DNA from: Polyodon spathula
Taxonomy: Eukaryota > Chordata > Actinopteri > Acipenseriformes > Polyodontidae
DNA length: 64,000 bases
NCBI RefSeq assembly: GCF_017654505.1
Contig: NC_054539.1
Span: 73,848,413-73,912,412 of the forward strand
Direction: 5' to 3'
The position numbers and the translations under genes were made by a program. Shown piece by piece: positions 1 through 12,749 of this stretch (positions within the stretch are counted from its first letter, which is position 1; the number at the start of each line of letters is the position of its first letter). The notes under the pieces are model-generated. The model saw nothing but the letters and a program-made list of their open reading frames with translations. It was not told the DNA's origin and searched no databases.

Positions 1-2162
1 AAAGCATTGCATTTAACGAGTTTAGTAAGGACTAATAAAGTTTGTCAGCCTTTGTAAAGGAGAATATCTTCCTGAAACGTCAGCTGTATTTTGCACTTGT
101 ACATTTTGTTTTGGTTTGAAGTGGCTCAAAGGAGCTTGATGCTGTCTATAATGTTGTAATTGTAATAACTGAGGCTTTTATGTTGGAATATCCATGTTAC
201 CGGAATTCTGTTGGATAGCAGGTTTAGCTGTAACCACCTGGTCTGGTCAGTCAGGCATTCCAGGAAAATTGGTTCTTTTTAGAACCTGTTTTTAATGGGT
301 TGGTTAACTACCTCAGTACAGAGGATTAAACTACCCTGTCTACTGTAAATATGGAAACTTATTAGACAAAAGGAAGGCTTGTTCCAAATAAAATATGCAC
401 AAGAGCAACAGCAGAGCAGATGAACTTAATGTAATGTTTTTTTATTAAATGCATTGTTGCTCTGACACATTGCGAACAGTCAAACTGGGCATGTAAAATA
501 AATAACTCATATAATGAGTATGAACAGGCCTTGCTTTTGTCCTATTAACTGAAATAGCTGCAGTGCTTTTTCAGATAATGTAGTTATTGGTTGTATGATA
601 GTTTAGGAAGATGTTACTTTTGTTAAAGCTCAAACATCAGAAATGAAATATATCAAATACTGCTTTTGAAAAGCTCTGCGGTGTCCCTTTTTCAGTGGAA
701 GATGAAATATCTTTTTTCTTTTTGAAAGATGAGGGTTGCTTAAGTACACACAATTATGTTTTTTCTAAGTTCATAAGATTTGAGTATTCAACTAATCATG
801 CGCAACATCTCAGGAAATGGTGTTCCTTCTGATACAAACAGCTTTTTGTATGTCAGATTGTTGAACTTAACAAATCTTATTGCTCAGCAAATTGAATTCA
901 CACCATAGTGTTGAAAACAGGTGTGAATTTATACATCTGTAAAGGCAGATAGTCACCCAGGTTAAAGGGATACTGCAGATTTGATTGTTCTACGTATAAC
1001 AACGAGGAGACTGAATTGTTCCTTTGGTTTTGTACACGTTTTTCTCCCTCTACAATACATCTGTATCAGTACAACTGTTACCAGTTTTAAAAGATTGTTG
1101 GTGGCCAACAACCATTTTTGCATTCCTGCAAATAAATTGTTTTATACTGTAAGATGGAGGTGAGTGTAACTTATTTTTGTAATAAAGTTTTTGATTTTTA
1201 TATGTGTGTTTGAAAAAAAAAAAGTGTTGAAAAAAAATCATGCACACCACTGACTGTTAATCTTTTGTTCTCCTATATAATTGTGGGTAAAATGGTTTTC
1301 TTACTGCAGTGAGGATTGCTGGAGGCTGTATCCCAAATTGTATTTTCGTAATCGTGCTAAGGAAGCAAATTGAGTGAATCGAACCATCTACGACATTAAC
1401 CTAACCTATTGATTAGGAACCGAGCACTGGTTTGTGCAAAATATATTTGGGGTTAAATATTTTAATTATAACTAAATTACATAGTGTTGCTTCCTTATAC
1501 ATAATTGCTCCCTTTTAGCGTGAATTGACACAGTATGCAAAAGCAGCTTTTACTGTTTTGTGTTAAAAGAAAAAACAGTATCTTCAGCACAATAAGATAT
1601 TATTGGTTACCGTGCTGAGGTGGGTACAAAGGTCAAATGCATGGTGGCCTGAAAGTACTATTAAAATACAATTTTACAAAGGAAAAAACTGTTTACTTAA
1701 TGACTAAACAGTAAAAAAGAACTTCCTTCAATGTATCTCTTTTATTTGGATATCTTACCATTTCAGTGCCTTGATGTAGGAAACTGCTTTTTGCCAGAAA
1801 TGTGTGGGAATAATCTGTTAATGATGGTGTGCCCTCTTTGGCAACACACAATTAAAAGTATGGATATACAAATGTTGACACCCTGACTTCAGCTAGGGAC
1901 ACAGTTATGTGTGGGGTGGAGCTTGCCTGTTTCCAGAAACTTTGAGCTTTCACCTTTGAAAATAATCTGTTGTCATAAGTGGTATTCCCATTCATATAGC
2001 TCATGTAATTGTGACTTGCTTGTTGCATCTTCTACAATCTCATTAACAAATCCAGGTCAAGTTGGTTGTACACCAGGAGAGGGTTAAAATAACTTGGTAG
2101 CATCTTAGGGTGGTGCTTATGCTTTTTAGCTTTAAATTACTATTTTTAGTGCAGTACATAAA
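1..2162. other. No recognised gene or element
   Basis: A+T-rich sequence with scattered AATAAA motifs (for example near 1130 and 1180 on the plus strand). I see no convincing exon or repeat. In human, SNX14 lies tail-to-tail downstream of NT5E, so its 3' part could lie near or beyond this end, but I could not recognise SNX14 coding sequence here. Confidence 0.5.
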
Positions 2163-2546
2163 TAACACTAACACAATTTTTGTCCCTGGGTTTTAAGTGT
2201 TATTTCCTAATTGCTTATGCCTCAAAAGTATAGAAAACGGCTATTATTCCCCACAAACTTTGCTTTTGTGACCAGGACAGTGATATTTCAAAATATCACT
2301 ATTTCAAATGGGAAAACGGGCAAATCTTTTCGTTCACATAGTCAGAAAAAAACAACATATGAATCCAAATTAACATGTATTTATACTAAACTAATACAAA
2401 AATGACTACAAAAGATTTAGAAGTGAGTAGTTTTTCGAGATTTATGATTATACTGTAAATAGTAGTTTTTCGAGATTTACGATTATACTGTAAATACAGT
2501 AATCGTAAATCTTGTTAATCGTAAAAATTGTTACACGGTGTAATCG
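2163..2546 (+). repeat. Palindrome-bearing MITE-like repeat, copy A
   Basis: This copy shares a long non-coding core with 37905-38322 and 58623-58980: TTTCCTAATTGCTTATGCCTC, then CAAACTTTGCTTTTGTGACC, then TGACTACAAAAGATTTAGAAG. It contains a small internal palindrome (TGATATTTCAAAATATCA) and ends in an imperfect hairpin built on AGTAGTTTTTCGAGATTTACG. The right edge has TTACACGGTGTAA. The family name is unknown to me; it looks like a non-autonomous DNA element. Confidence 0.7.
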
Positions 2547-4223
2547 AACCGAAACATACACGTTGAAAGAGTTAAGTTACTTAATGGTGTCACTCAGATG
2601 TCCACAGCAGGTAATAAACACATGTATACAACAGTATTAAGTTATTATTCACAGAGGAACGAAGCCTGCAACATTGGCTTACTTTATCTGAACTTTTAAG
2701 ATTACTTGCACTTAACCAGCTCAGTCGTACTCGTGAAGAAGTTCGACTGCCAGCCAGAAAGGGTTGAGAGAGGGTGAGGAGCTGCATCAGTTCCACAAGG
2801 CATTCAAGTAGCTGCAGGGCAGGTTTCCACAGGCTATGGTCCAATTGGCACACCAGCTCTTTCAAAACTGATGAAAGTGACTGGCCACGTTGGAAGCTTC
2901 CTGAAGAATATTCAGCCATTCAGTTCTGAAGAGGGGAAATCTGTTTTGCTGAAAATGATCCAGTTGTAGGAAGAGGGTCTGAATAAAACAACCATCATTT
3001 CAAGAAGCAACTGGACTAGACGAATAAAAAACACCCTATCAGTTGTTTACAACGGTGACAAAAATAGTTTGTCTTTTTTATTCTTTTTTTAAATAAAGTA
3101 AGTTTTGATAATTTGAATTCAGGAAAATATTTGTTATTCTTCCAAACCAAAAAGCAACAACAAAAAACCACATTAAAGGCCTTGAGTTCATGTTTCCTGT
3201 GTAACTGGAAGCTAGAGTATGTAGGATGTCAACTACAATAAAATTATATCAAATATAACACCTGGGAATAACGTGGAATTCTGAACCTAAAGAACGGGAT
3301 TAACAGCTATTTGAATTATTATTTTAGTAACACACATCCCTCCCATGGCTCTAAATCACCCAATAATAATTCAAAATAAATAACACCTACCAATTGCATG
3401 AAAAATATACCCCATACAAGGTATGTCATTATGGGTTGGGTGTGTAATATATTCTCCTGCCCTGAGCACATGTTTTCTACTACAGTTGAATAAGTAGCAC
3501 CTTTGAAATGCGTATACCTTTACACCTAGTAATGTGCAATGGAAACAACGCAGTGGAAGATTTTATAAATAATTGTTTCGTGTACATAAAACCTTGTTCT
3601 TCCTGTAATATAACTTTATTTAACAGAACTGAATAAACAGCCCGTATCTCGTCATTTAGTTTCCTGATTGCTGCACTACTGTAGCGATCTCTGTTCCCGC
3701 AGGCAGGGCGAGGCAATCCACACACAGGCGGAGAGCAGGCGAGAACCCGGGACCTCTCACACTAAAGAACAGCGCCGATACCGGTGTACAAAAGAGCCGA
3801 TCTGTACCTCCCTGGACAACTGAGGAAGTCAGCACCTCCGGTCACTTTTTTTTTTTTTAAGTAACAAAAACGTTTGAAAAATTATACATCGCTTACCAGT
3901 GACATAGCACTTTGTGTTTGCTTAAATAACTGATGGTGTTAGCTTCCGCTAACAAGGGGCAGCAGCTGTAGTTATTTGCATTACGATTAGCAGGTCATTC
4001 GTGATCTCTTTGGTTCACAGCCGCAACCAGCTCCGCAGCAACTTTTCACAAGTGCGCTGGGCTGCGCAGGATCTGCACAGATTACTGCGGGTGAAGTTGA
4101 GTGACGTCACGCAGCGCATCTCTGCGATTCTGACTGCAACTGTGCTCGACGCCCACTTCAACTGCACTGCAGTGCGTCGCCTAGGCGAGACGCTAGACTA
4201 GACGTCGACAACGTCTGACACCT
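2547..4223. other. No confident gene
   Basis: Mixed unique sequence. A minus-strand open frame at 2590-2919 and the plus-strand stretch after an AG at 2655 look mildly coding-like, but I recognise no protein. From about 4000 the G+C content rises into the anomaly that follows. Confidence 0.4.
3735..3795 (-). repeat. tRNA-like (SINE-type) promoter boxes
   Basis: On the minus strand a B-box-like GGTCCCGGGTTC (3754-3743) follows an A-box-like GGTATCGGCGCTG (3782-3770) at roughly tRNA spacing. A similar arrangement, including similar sequence after the B box, occurs at 58351-58393, suggesting a shared tRNA-derived SINE family. No tail was identified. Confidence 0.35.
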
Positions 4224-4233
4224 TTAGACGACA

Positions 4234-4323
4234 TGAGAGAGAGAGGGAGAGAGAGAGGGAGAGAGAGAGAGAGAGGAGAGAGAGAGGGAGAGAGATGAGA
4301 GAGAGAGAGGGGAGAGGAGAGCC

Positions 4324-4358
<35 letters not shown>

Positions 4359-4443
4359 GGAGAGAGTAGAGGAGAGAGAGAGAGAGAGTGCGAGAGAGAG
4401 AGGAGGAGAGAGGAGAGCGAGAGAGAGAGAGAGGAGAGGGAGG

Positions 4444-4474
<31 letters not shown>

Positions 4475-4511
4475 GGAGAGGCAAGAGGAGAGGGGAGAGA
4501 GGAGAGAGGAA

Positions 4512-4542
<31 letters not shown>

Positions 4543-4590
4543 GGGAGAGGAGGGCGAGAGAGGGAGAGCGAGAGAGAGGGAGAGGGAGAG

Positions 4591-4645
<55 letters not shown>

Positions 4646-4655
4646 AGAGAGTGAG
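4234..4655 (+). repeat. (GA)n microsatellite
   Basis: About 420 bases of almost pure purine GA/GGA dinucleotide repeat. It produces long Arg/Glu and Ser/Leu open frames on the two strands that are not genes. Confidence 0.95.
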
Positions 4656-6455
4656 GAGAGAGATACCTATGCTAACCTCTCTCACCGCCCTCTCTCTCCC
4701 CATTCCCCCTCTCTTCTCGCTCCTCTCTCTCCTCTTTCTCTCTCGTCATGCATCAATGCTTCAGACAGATAATACATCCCCCCCCCCCCCGATCGTATCG
4801 AGGCCGTATATCACAGTAACGTACATATATATCCATCACTCTATCTCTCTCTAGCTCGCGCCCTATCTGAGTATAGAGCTCCTCTAACTCTCTCCCTCAT
4901 CAATAGTCAATATCGTACTCATAGTATCTATCGCTAACGTATCTGAACCTCGCTCCCCTAGAGCGCTCTGCTCTCTCTCATCCCTTAGTATGATAATCTA
5001 GCGCCAGAGTCGACATCGAACTGCTACAAGCTGAGATCGCGCTACGGTACTAGTAGCGAGCTAGATAGAGACAGCGCCTAGAGGATGCAGATCTTCAGGG
5101 AAAGCACTCTACAGCGATGTAGACAGATAAAAGCAGAGAGAGAGTAAAGGATGGCTCAAGCCGAGCGTGAGAAGAGAAAGCTAGAGCAGATAAGATAAGA
5201 GCAGAAAAGAGAACGAAGAAGAGTAGAGAGCGGAGGAGATCGATGAGAAAGAGAAAGCGGAAGATGAGACGAGGAGAGAGAGAATAGAGAGAGAGAAAGG
5301 AGAACGCGGAAAAGAGAGGTGAAAAGAGCACGAGTAAAGCGAGAGGCTAAGAGGACCCCGCGCCCCTATCCGGGAGTAGGAGGATGAGAGAGCGCAATTA
5401 CTGAAATGATGAATGGAGGCCAAAGACAGATAGACAGATGAGAGAGAGAGAACGACTCAAGCAGAGTACCGTATAAAAAGAAGAAGGACGCACACACGAG
5501 AGGAAGCTCTCTCTTCTCTCTCACCTGAGAGGGAGAGAGGAGAGGGAGAGAGAGGGAGAGAGGGGAGAGAGAGGAGAGAGAGAGAGAGAGAGAGGCGCAG
5601 GAGAGAGAGAGAGGGAGAGGAGAGAGGGAGAGGAGAGGAGAGAGAGAGAGGGAGAGAGGGAGAGAGTGAAGCGAGCAGAGAGGACGCCACGCGAGAGCAG
5701 ACGCGCCCGCGCCCGCGTCAGAAAGCGAGCGAAAGGAGCGCCAGCGCCGAGCGCGAGAGGAACGGAGAGAGCGACACGAACGAAAGCAGTGGCGCGCGCG
5801 AGCGCGCGAGAGAGCCGAGCGCGACGCGCGCGCGCGGATCGAGAGAGTCGCAAGCGACGCGCGAGCCGCGCAACGCACCAAAAGCGCGTAGGACGAGGCG
5901 CGCGCGCTCAGCGCCGAAGCGCAAGAATAGAGCACGTGAGATCGAGACGCGAGCAGCGAGAGGTAGCACCGGCGCAAGAGCGCCACGAGTAGGCGCGAGA
6001 GCGCATCCGCTCGCGCAGCCCCGCGCGCTACGCGGCGCCATCGGCGCGACAGCGCGCGCCAGATCTAGCTGAGCGAGCGCGCGAGCCGCGCGAGCGAGGG
6101 CGAGCGCGCCCGCCCAGCGCGACGCGCCCGCGCGCACCCGGGCGCCCGGCGCGCGTCGAAGCGCGACCGCGCGCGAGACCGAGCCGCAACGCTGTCGCGA
6201 CGCGCGCGAGAGAGCTCAGCCTCGCGACTTCGCAAGCGTTCCGCCGCCCCTAGACCGAGCGCGAGGCAACGCGAGAGCAAGCGCCGCCACGCGCGAGCGC
6301 GACAAGAGACGCTGAGTAACGCAGGAAAGGCGCGCAAGCAGCGCGAGCGCGGCGCATCGACGATGCGCCCGGCGGAGCAGAGCGCATCACCCGCATCACA
6401 GCGCACGACAGCATCGCGCGCCGGTAGGATCCGCGCCCGCGAGACGCGAGGAGAG
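4656..6455. repeat. Degenerate GA to GC-rich low-complexity block
   Basis: After the GA repeat comes disordered low-complexity sequence, another GA-rich segment (5520-5670), then about 750 bases almost wholly built from GCGC, GAGC and CGCG words. The CpG density is unlike anything else in the window. Open frames here are Arg/Ala-rich on every frame. Either this is an unusual satellite-like tract or unreliable assembly of a long GA repeat. Confidence 0.8.
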
Positions 6456-7470
6456 AGAGAAGTGTGTTGTATTGAGCTGCGTGAGACTTATTCTGTGATG
6501 ATACAATCGGGCGAGTTTTTTCTCTGAAAATCCCAGTTTTTTTTTTTCAACACAGGTGAAGAACTCTCCTTGTATGTATAGAACTTCAAAGTCCAGCCTG
6601 TCACTTTTCACAGCTCCAGATCTCTTGTCTAGTGAAGTAGTTTGGTTTGTCTCAATTAACTTTAAAGCCTTTACGTCTCCCTTCTTTTAATTTCGTTCTG
6701 TTTGCTAGCTCTATCAATTTCTTTCTTATTTTGGCTAATGTTCTTTTTTGCTCCTCCCCAGCAGTGATAAAACTTCCAGAAAACCTGTCAATTAAAATTC
6801 TTTGCAACCCTGCCACTGTGTATTTACCTAATCGGTATTTACCTTATCTCATCGAAGATCGCAAAAGAGTGAGCGCCATCGAAATGCTTTATGAAACGCA
6901 TGCAGCGCCATCCCCTGCCTCTCCTGCATTTGACTTGGCGAACAAGCTGCAGCAGAAAAGGTGCATCGCGTAATAAAATAATTTATAGTCGGGGATTCTA
7001 GTCTCTCTATCCATATTTAAACATTGCCACATAAACAATGCCGTACGAAGAAAAAAAAAAAATTCATATCGTGAAATCTCACTAATCTGCTCAGAACCGA
7101 AATAAATGACCTTCGCTGGCGCGACTGTCTAAAATGGGGTCTGAATCACATTCCTGAGAACATGTTTGGATAAATGTTATTTTTAAAATACATTTTAAAT
7201 TATGTATTTTTTTTATATGTGTGAAACTACAATTGTAGAGTGTGTTCGAATAAATTGTGAATATATGCACAACAGGCGGGCATCTTGAATTATGCTAAGG
7301 CTGACTTCAAATGTTCTGAGGTGTTGCTGCAAACTCGATCGAAGCTTATAAAAAATGCATTTGTAAGTCCGTTTTTGAAAACACAACCATTTAACTTGAA
7401 GGATTGCTGAATGTGGACAATGTTGTCTCTGTGTAACTATGACACCTAGTTGCAGAGTAAATAGAAAACA
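6456..7470. other. No recognised gene
   Basis: Base composition returns abruptly to A+T-rich. A 108-codon open frame (6647-6973) does not resemble a protein I know. Confidence 0.5.
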
Positions 7471-7478
7471 GAGGATTA

Positions 7479-7648
7479 AGGGATGGAAATAAGACTCCCA
7501 TTGCATAGCAGTTAGTTCCATTCTTGATTTTACTATTCGTTTTTAATAAGATGCACCAGGCTACCTGTACTTTGTGGCTAATCAAGCACATATTAAAACC
7601 TGTAATGGATGGAACTGCTATGCAATAGGAGTCTTTATTTCCATCCCT
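7479..7648. mobile_element. 170-bp hAT-like MITE with 8-bp target duplication
   Basis: The ends are AGGGATGGAAATAAGACTCC and its near-exact reverse complement, and the inverted match continues inward through TTGCATAGCAGTT. The element is flanked by a direct GAGGATTA at 7471-7478 and 7649-7656. An 8-bp duplication is the signature of hAT-type transposition. Confidence 0.88.
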
Positions 7649-7656
7649 GAGGATTA

Positions 7657-9721
7657 GACCTGCAATGTATCCTCTAAATACTGCCTTGTGCAGGTTTGCT
7701 AAGAAAACACATTAGAAGGTAAACTGAGCCACTGATGAATTTTCCCTTCAAGCACAATGAGATTATTCTTTGAGGTTTTCTGACATGCTAGATCTTCATT
7801 AATGTACATGTCCTTGTCTGTCTTTGTTTTTAACACAGTGCTGAAGATGTCATGTTTCAGAGCATTACTGGAGAACCTGAAACAGAGGCTCAAAGTGGAT
7901 CTCTTCAGAGAAAGTGTCTGCCAGTATCCTGTGTTCTGTTTCTTCTGTTATCCACTGTTCTTTTAAACAGGTAAACTAACCTACGGATGGAAGCTAGTTC
8001 CTTTATTCCCAGTGGGCATTCTACCATGGGATATTGTGCTAAAATAAAAATGTTCACTGCAAATACATTTCTTAATATTGGATTCAGGTTCATATATTAT
8101 ATTTGGTAGTTTTCCCAAGTATTTTATATAACTGTTTAACTACTATGCAAATTCCATTTTAATGTATCTGAACTTTTTGCTGCCAAACTGTTAACTGCTA
8201 TTAATGGTTAATTTCCTTTCCTTGCCATGTGCAATTTTTTAATCAAACTCTAAGGTAGCATATTGCAAAAAAAGTGCAACAGAGGTACCACTGCATTTAT
8301 CTTAACGCACAGTCTAAATGTAAACTATTGTGTATGAGCTACTCATTTTGACCGATGGTTCCTTTTGGAGGAAATACAGATAATTCAAAATATTTGTACC
8401 CATTTATTCTGCACATTTTTATGTGGAGTAGAGATAAGTACATATGTTATTTCACATTGTAACATCTGTTCAATGTAGCATATATACAGTGCATACTGTA
8501 CAAAATACTATCACTTAAAATAATTCTAGAACCTCTGTAAGCTTTTCTTATCTTGAAGTCTTTGAATGTCAAGAGCAGAGATCCTAAAACAGCTGTACAC
8601 ACTGAACAGTTTACATTTACATTTAATACAACCCAGTAAAAGACATAAAACAGATGCTTGGCTGACAATCTGAGCAACCAGAAACATGTTCTGCTTTGTG
8701 CAGCAAGGCATAAGTCTCCCCTGAATCTCAAAGTTGAAGTGATTAGCAGATGGAAGAGGTCCATGCAATCCAGGAGAGTAAACAATGTGGTCCTTCATCA
8801 ATCACTACCAAGTCCTGTGCTTGTACAAAATATGATTTTGCACAGTCTGATACAATTCACCAAGGACTAACTGTCATACCACCCGTTTGTAAATATGGCC
8901 AATTGCCCCCAATTGATTTGTATGTGCCAGTATTCATTGAATGTGCATTGTCTTTTATTTTCTATAAAGATTTGTTCTCCCATTAGATGAATAGGACATC
9001 TTTCATTGAGCATGTGTGCTGTATTTTTTTTTAAAGACTGAATTATTAAATTGCCTCATAGAATCTTGAATTTACATTTCGTAATTTTGCTTTCCGGTAT
9101 CTTCATTTTTTTTATGATTGTTTGGTCATTCCTTGTTGGAGTTGTCACATGTTACTGCTCATTAGGACCAGAATCTCTTCTGCCTAATATCCTGTTCACA
9201 ATCAAACCTGCCCTGCCCCCTGCCCCCTGCCCCCTGCCCCTGCCCAGTAAGTGAAAGTGAGCTTCATGCATAACCATTTCCACCTAAATCTCTGTATTGC
9301 AAAATCTGGAGCTGCAAGAGTTACTTCCCCTGGGCATACCTGTGCAGTCTGTGGGAAAATAAAATGTAAACATCATAGGTATGTGGGATTTGATTTAACT
9401 GTGCTGTACTGTTAAAAACAGTGTTTGTTTTGGCTGTTAAGTCAATGCTGTGAACTATGATGAGGCTTTCAAGAGATTTCCTAAATGTATATACAGCTCT
9501 GGCCAGGCGTTTTGCATCGCCCTATAGAATTAACTCATTGTGCTTCATAAAATCAAATGAAACCAGTTGAATAATGTTACTTCAACATATTGAGTTACAT
9601 ACCGCTTTGTAATTTTCCACATACTTAATGAAAAACTGGCAATCTAACATTAAATATTTTCCTATTACGGCTTCCAGTTGACTTCTGCGATATCATTTTG
9701 TAGTTTCTTTGATTACATGAT
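7657..9721. other. No recognised gene
   Basis: A+T-rich non-coding sequence. The only structure I see is a short (CCCCTG)n run near 9210-9243. Confidence 0.5.
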
Positions 9722-10220
9722 TGTGGCAAAGTGGTTGATAGTGTCCAGGTGCAGGTGATTAAAGAACAGACAGACAATTGTAATCCAGGTGAAACGGCTT
9801 GTTTTATTTATTTTTAAGTCCAGTGCCTGATTGCAAAACAAACAGTAAATAATAATGCTGGTCAGTAATACAGTGGCGTGTATTACTTACATTTATAATC
9901 CCCCAAGCTGGTCCCAAAATAATAGTCCCGTTCTTGTGTCCCCACATTAAACACAAAACACATACACAAGTCAGTTTAGTTTGTGAATTAGTGATTGTGG
10001 TACAATACAGTTTGCAGTGGTACAAGTGAAGTGCTGGCCCGGGTTTGTGCTGGCATCAGGCGATGGATTAGGATTCTCAGCCCCCCTTATATGCTGTCAC
10101 GCATGACCCCCATGGTAAACGAACTCAGCTGCCTTTACAATCTGAAAAAGCTCAAAAGGTAAGGTAACATGTCAGAAACATTATTCTAAGTTTTTAAAGC
10201 TGTGATGTTACCACGTTACA
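9722..10220 (-). mobile_element. Candidate solo LTR
   Basis: Read on the minus strand, the block begins TGTAACGTGG and ends TTTGCCACA. It has a TATA-like CATATAAG (10093-10086) and an AATAAA poly(A) signal (9808-9803) in the right order for an LTR. I could not see matching target duplications or an internal coding region, so a solo LTR is inferred from structure only. Confidence 0.45.
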
Positions 10221-10685
10221 TTTGCAAAGGAGTCATCCTGCTAATGGAATAAATGAACCCATAATTTGGCCAATTCAAACTGATAACATGGAGCATTTTT
10301 CAGACTTGTTTTTTAACCTCTTGTAGTTCAACATTTGCAATGCGGTCTTAAATAAGCTTTAAAATATTTTACACATTTTCTTCCTTCCCCTAAGGTCTCT
10401 TACATTGCTTATTAAGAAATTCTATCCGTTTCAGTCTTTCTTTCATCTCTGGACTTTTTGTCCGATCCTGTAAGTATATTTGATAGTGATTCTTGAATTG
10501 ATAAATTGCAATCCAAATTGCTAGTAATTGATACAAATGGGTTAATTGTGTGTATAATACTTTTCTATTATAGATTGTAAATGTTATTAGCCCTACCTTA
10601 AGAAATCCAGGCAATACCAAAGAAAAAAAAAAAAAGTGTTTTCATCTCCTTTTGTTCAATTTTACTGCAGACACTTTACTGCAGA

Positions 10686-10811
10686 CTCTTTCCATGCTCT
10701 TTGATATCCAGTGTATCAGCAGGTATAGTCAGTACAGGACAGGACAGCCTCTTTCCATGCTCTTTGATATCCAGTGTATCAGCAGGTGTAGTCAGTACCA
10801 GACAGGACAGA
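10686..10811 (+). repeat. 63-bp tandem duplication
   Basis: Two adjacent copies of a 63-base unit starting CTCTTTCCATGCTCTTTGAT, differing at a few bases. The divergence is low, so the duplication is fairly recent. Confidence 0.9.
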
Positions 10812-11319
10812 CTGAAAGGAAGTCCTTTGTTTATAAATCTGGTAACAGTCCCCAGGACTGAGCTTCTAACTAGCTCATCCGTGACAGCACGTGCTGTACG
10901 TAAAATCGTGAGGTAATTAAAAATGTTTTGCTTATACGTTATAATGTTTTGCGGTCTGCGCACTGGCAGCCCTTTTAAAGATATACAGTAATGTACCCGA
11001 CCCGATCCCAACATTTGAAAGAAAAAAAAATATTAATAATTTAGAACTAGCAAGAAATTACTTGGTTGCAGTAGCAGCAGAACATTGGTTCGGTAAAGGC
11101 GGGCCCCCAGCCAAAACACTTTCACCCATGCATAGCACAGTGTTAGTTTGTGATAAAATGTGCTAACCATACTATCCTACCTACTGTCTTCTGATGAAAA
11201 TGTGTTACTTTTTTATTGTTGTGAATTTTCAGATGCTGTGTTTTGTGAGAACAGTGAACCTCGCTCTTGTGAAGACAAACAAAAAAGCAAAAAGGACATT
11301 CAAGGTTTGTGCCAGAAAA

Positions 11320-11400
11320 CCCTACCCCTATCCCTATGCCTATCCCTATCCCTAGCCCTAGCCCTAACCCTACCCCGAAACCTACCCCTACTCCTAACCC
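11320..11400 (+). repeat. Degenerate telomere-like (CCCTAN)n tract
   Basis: About 80 bases of variant hexamers: CCCTAC, CCCTAT, CCCTAG, CCCTAA. It resembles an interstitial telomeric sequence or telomere-variant repeat that has diverged. Confidence 0.8.
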
Positions 11401-11605
11401 AAAATGACTAAAAGGTCATTGTGACAAAGGTAGTAGTAATATTACAAACTGGTTAATTCACTCCTGATTTGGTGTTTTTTCAGTAGGTTGGTAAAGGTAT
11501 ACTGACAGTTAAAAACATGAGTTATGTGGCAAAGGGTGTTTCATAAGGCTACCATTAAAAAGCAAAACATAAAGGTCCAAATTTTATTAAGGTATTTTTA
11601 TTTAT

Positions 11606-11607
<2 letters not shown>

Positions 11608-11662
<55 letters not shown>
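11608..11662 (+). repeat. (AAT)n microsatellite
   Basis: About 18 uninterrupted AAT units; the poly-Asn frame through it is not a gene. Confidence 0.95.
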
Positions 11663-11666
<4 letters not shown>

Positions 11667-11767
11667 CACTTTTGATGTTAGTAGTAACACACACCCTGCT
11701 GGGTATTCCTTTTCTTCTGGTTGTTTTGAGATTAAAAAGAAATAAGCTAAATCTACTGTTTCTCTAA

Positions 11768-11852
11768 GTGGTCTCTACCCCTGGTCCTCAGTGTCTAAAG
11801 ATCTGGAACACATGTCAATGTGGACTAATCCAGGACCAGGGTTGGGGACCCC
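11768..11852. mobile_element. Short hAT-like MITE
   Basis: The two ends (CCCCTGGTCCTCAG near the left; CCAGGACCAGGGTTGGGGACC at the right) are approximate inverted repeats. The element is bordered by similar octamers (TTCTCTAA and TGCTCTAA) that could be a decayed 8-bp target duplication. Confidence 0.5.
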
Positions 11853-12524
11853 TGCTCTAACACCTCCTAAGAGAACTCTTCTCCTAAGGGAACACCCCTG
11901 TTGCGTAACAGATTTTTTTAAATTCTCTGGCTGAAGGAACAGGTACTTTGCTTAAAAAAAACACCTTCGTCGCATCGACAGCGATTCTTTCACAATGGAT
12001 ACAGTACTGTTTTGTAACCAGATAAATGATCACCGTCAATCTTAAATTAAAATGGATTTTCAGTCTTTTCAAAAGCTATTTGTCATCGCGAGATTGTCTT
12101 GAGGCACATTGATTGGTTTATTCAATCTTTCCACATGTGCACCTCATCGCTACAAAATGGCAAATAAACAAAACAGCAAAACATGCTGCTGTTTCTCTTG
12201 CTACAAAAAGTTGGAAATTGCTGAGCATTTTGGTGTATCCCGTTCTTGTGAGTTGCTTCACTATTCTGGTAAATAATGTGCATGTCTTGTATATTGCTGC
12301 ATTTTTTTTTTAACTTGTGTAAAGGTGCTGTGTTAATTTAGTTTGACAGTTTATTAACATTAGTTTGTCTGTTATTTTATTATTATAGTTTATTAACATA
12401 CACTTGCCTATTGCTTTTCTTTTACTTATTCAGCTCATTTGATATGTTGATGCATGTGCATCTTGACAAGTAATACACATGTATTTATGTATCGATTCAT
12501 ATTGTGTCAGGTGGTTAACTTCGT

Positions 12525-12630
12525 CTTAGAGAACACTTCGCTTGCTTGCCGAGGGGTATTCTCTTAGAGAACACTTCGCTTGCTTGCCGAGGGGTATTCT
12601 CTTAGAGAACACTTCGCTTGCTTGCCGAGC
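12525..12630 (+). repeat. 38-bp minisatellite, about 2.8 copies
   Basis: Tandem unit CTTAGAGAACACTTCGCTTG plus CTTGCCGAGGGGTATTCT. The first two copies are identical and the third is cut off after GCCGAG. Confidence 0.95.
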
Positions 12631-12749
12631 AGTGCTTGCTTGACTTTAGTTTCTCAGTATGTCAGCGTTTTGATACATGCCGTTTCGTTCTTCGTTAGCA
12701 GCATATGGCAGCTTAAATAAGACAATGAAAAACAAACCACGGCAACACA

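Noticed and set aside
2590..2935. Possible exon of a neighbouring gene (109-codon minus frame; plus frame after AG at 2655)
   Set aside because: Composition looks mildly coding, but I cannot match it to SNX14 or any other protein and the splice context is weak.
4224..5992. Long Ser/Leu-, Arg/Glu- and Ala/Arg-rich open frames
   Set aside because: Low-complexity translation of GA and GC dinucleotide repeats on every frame; no start context, splicing or homology.
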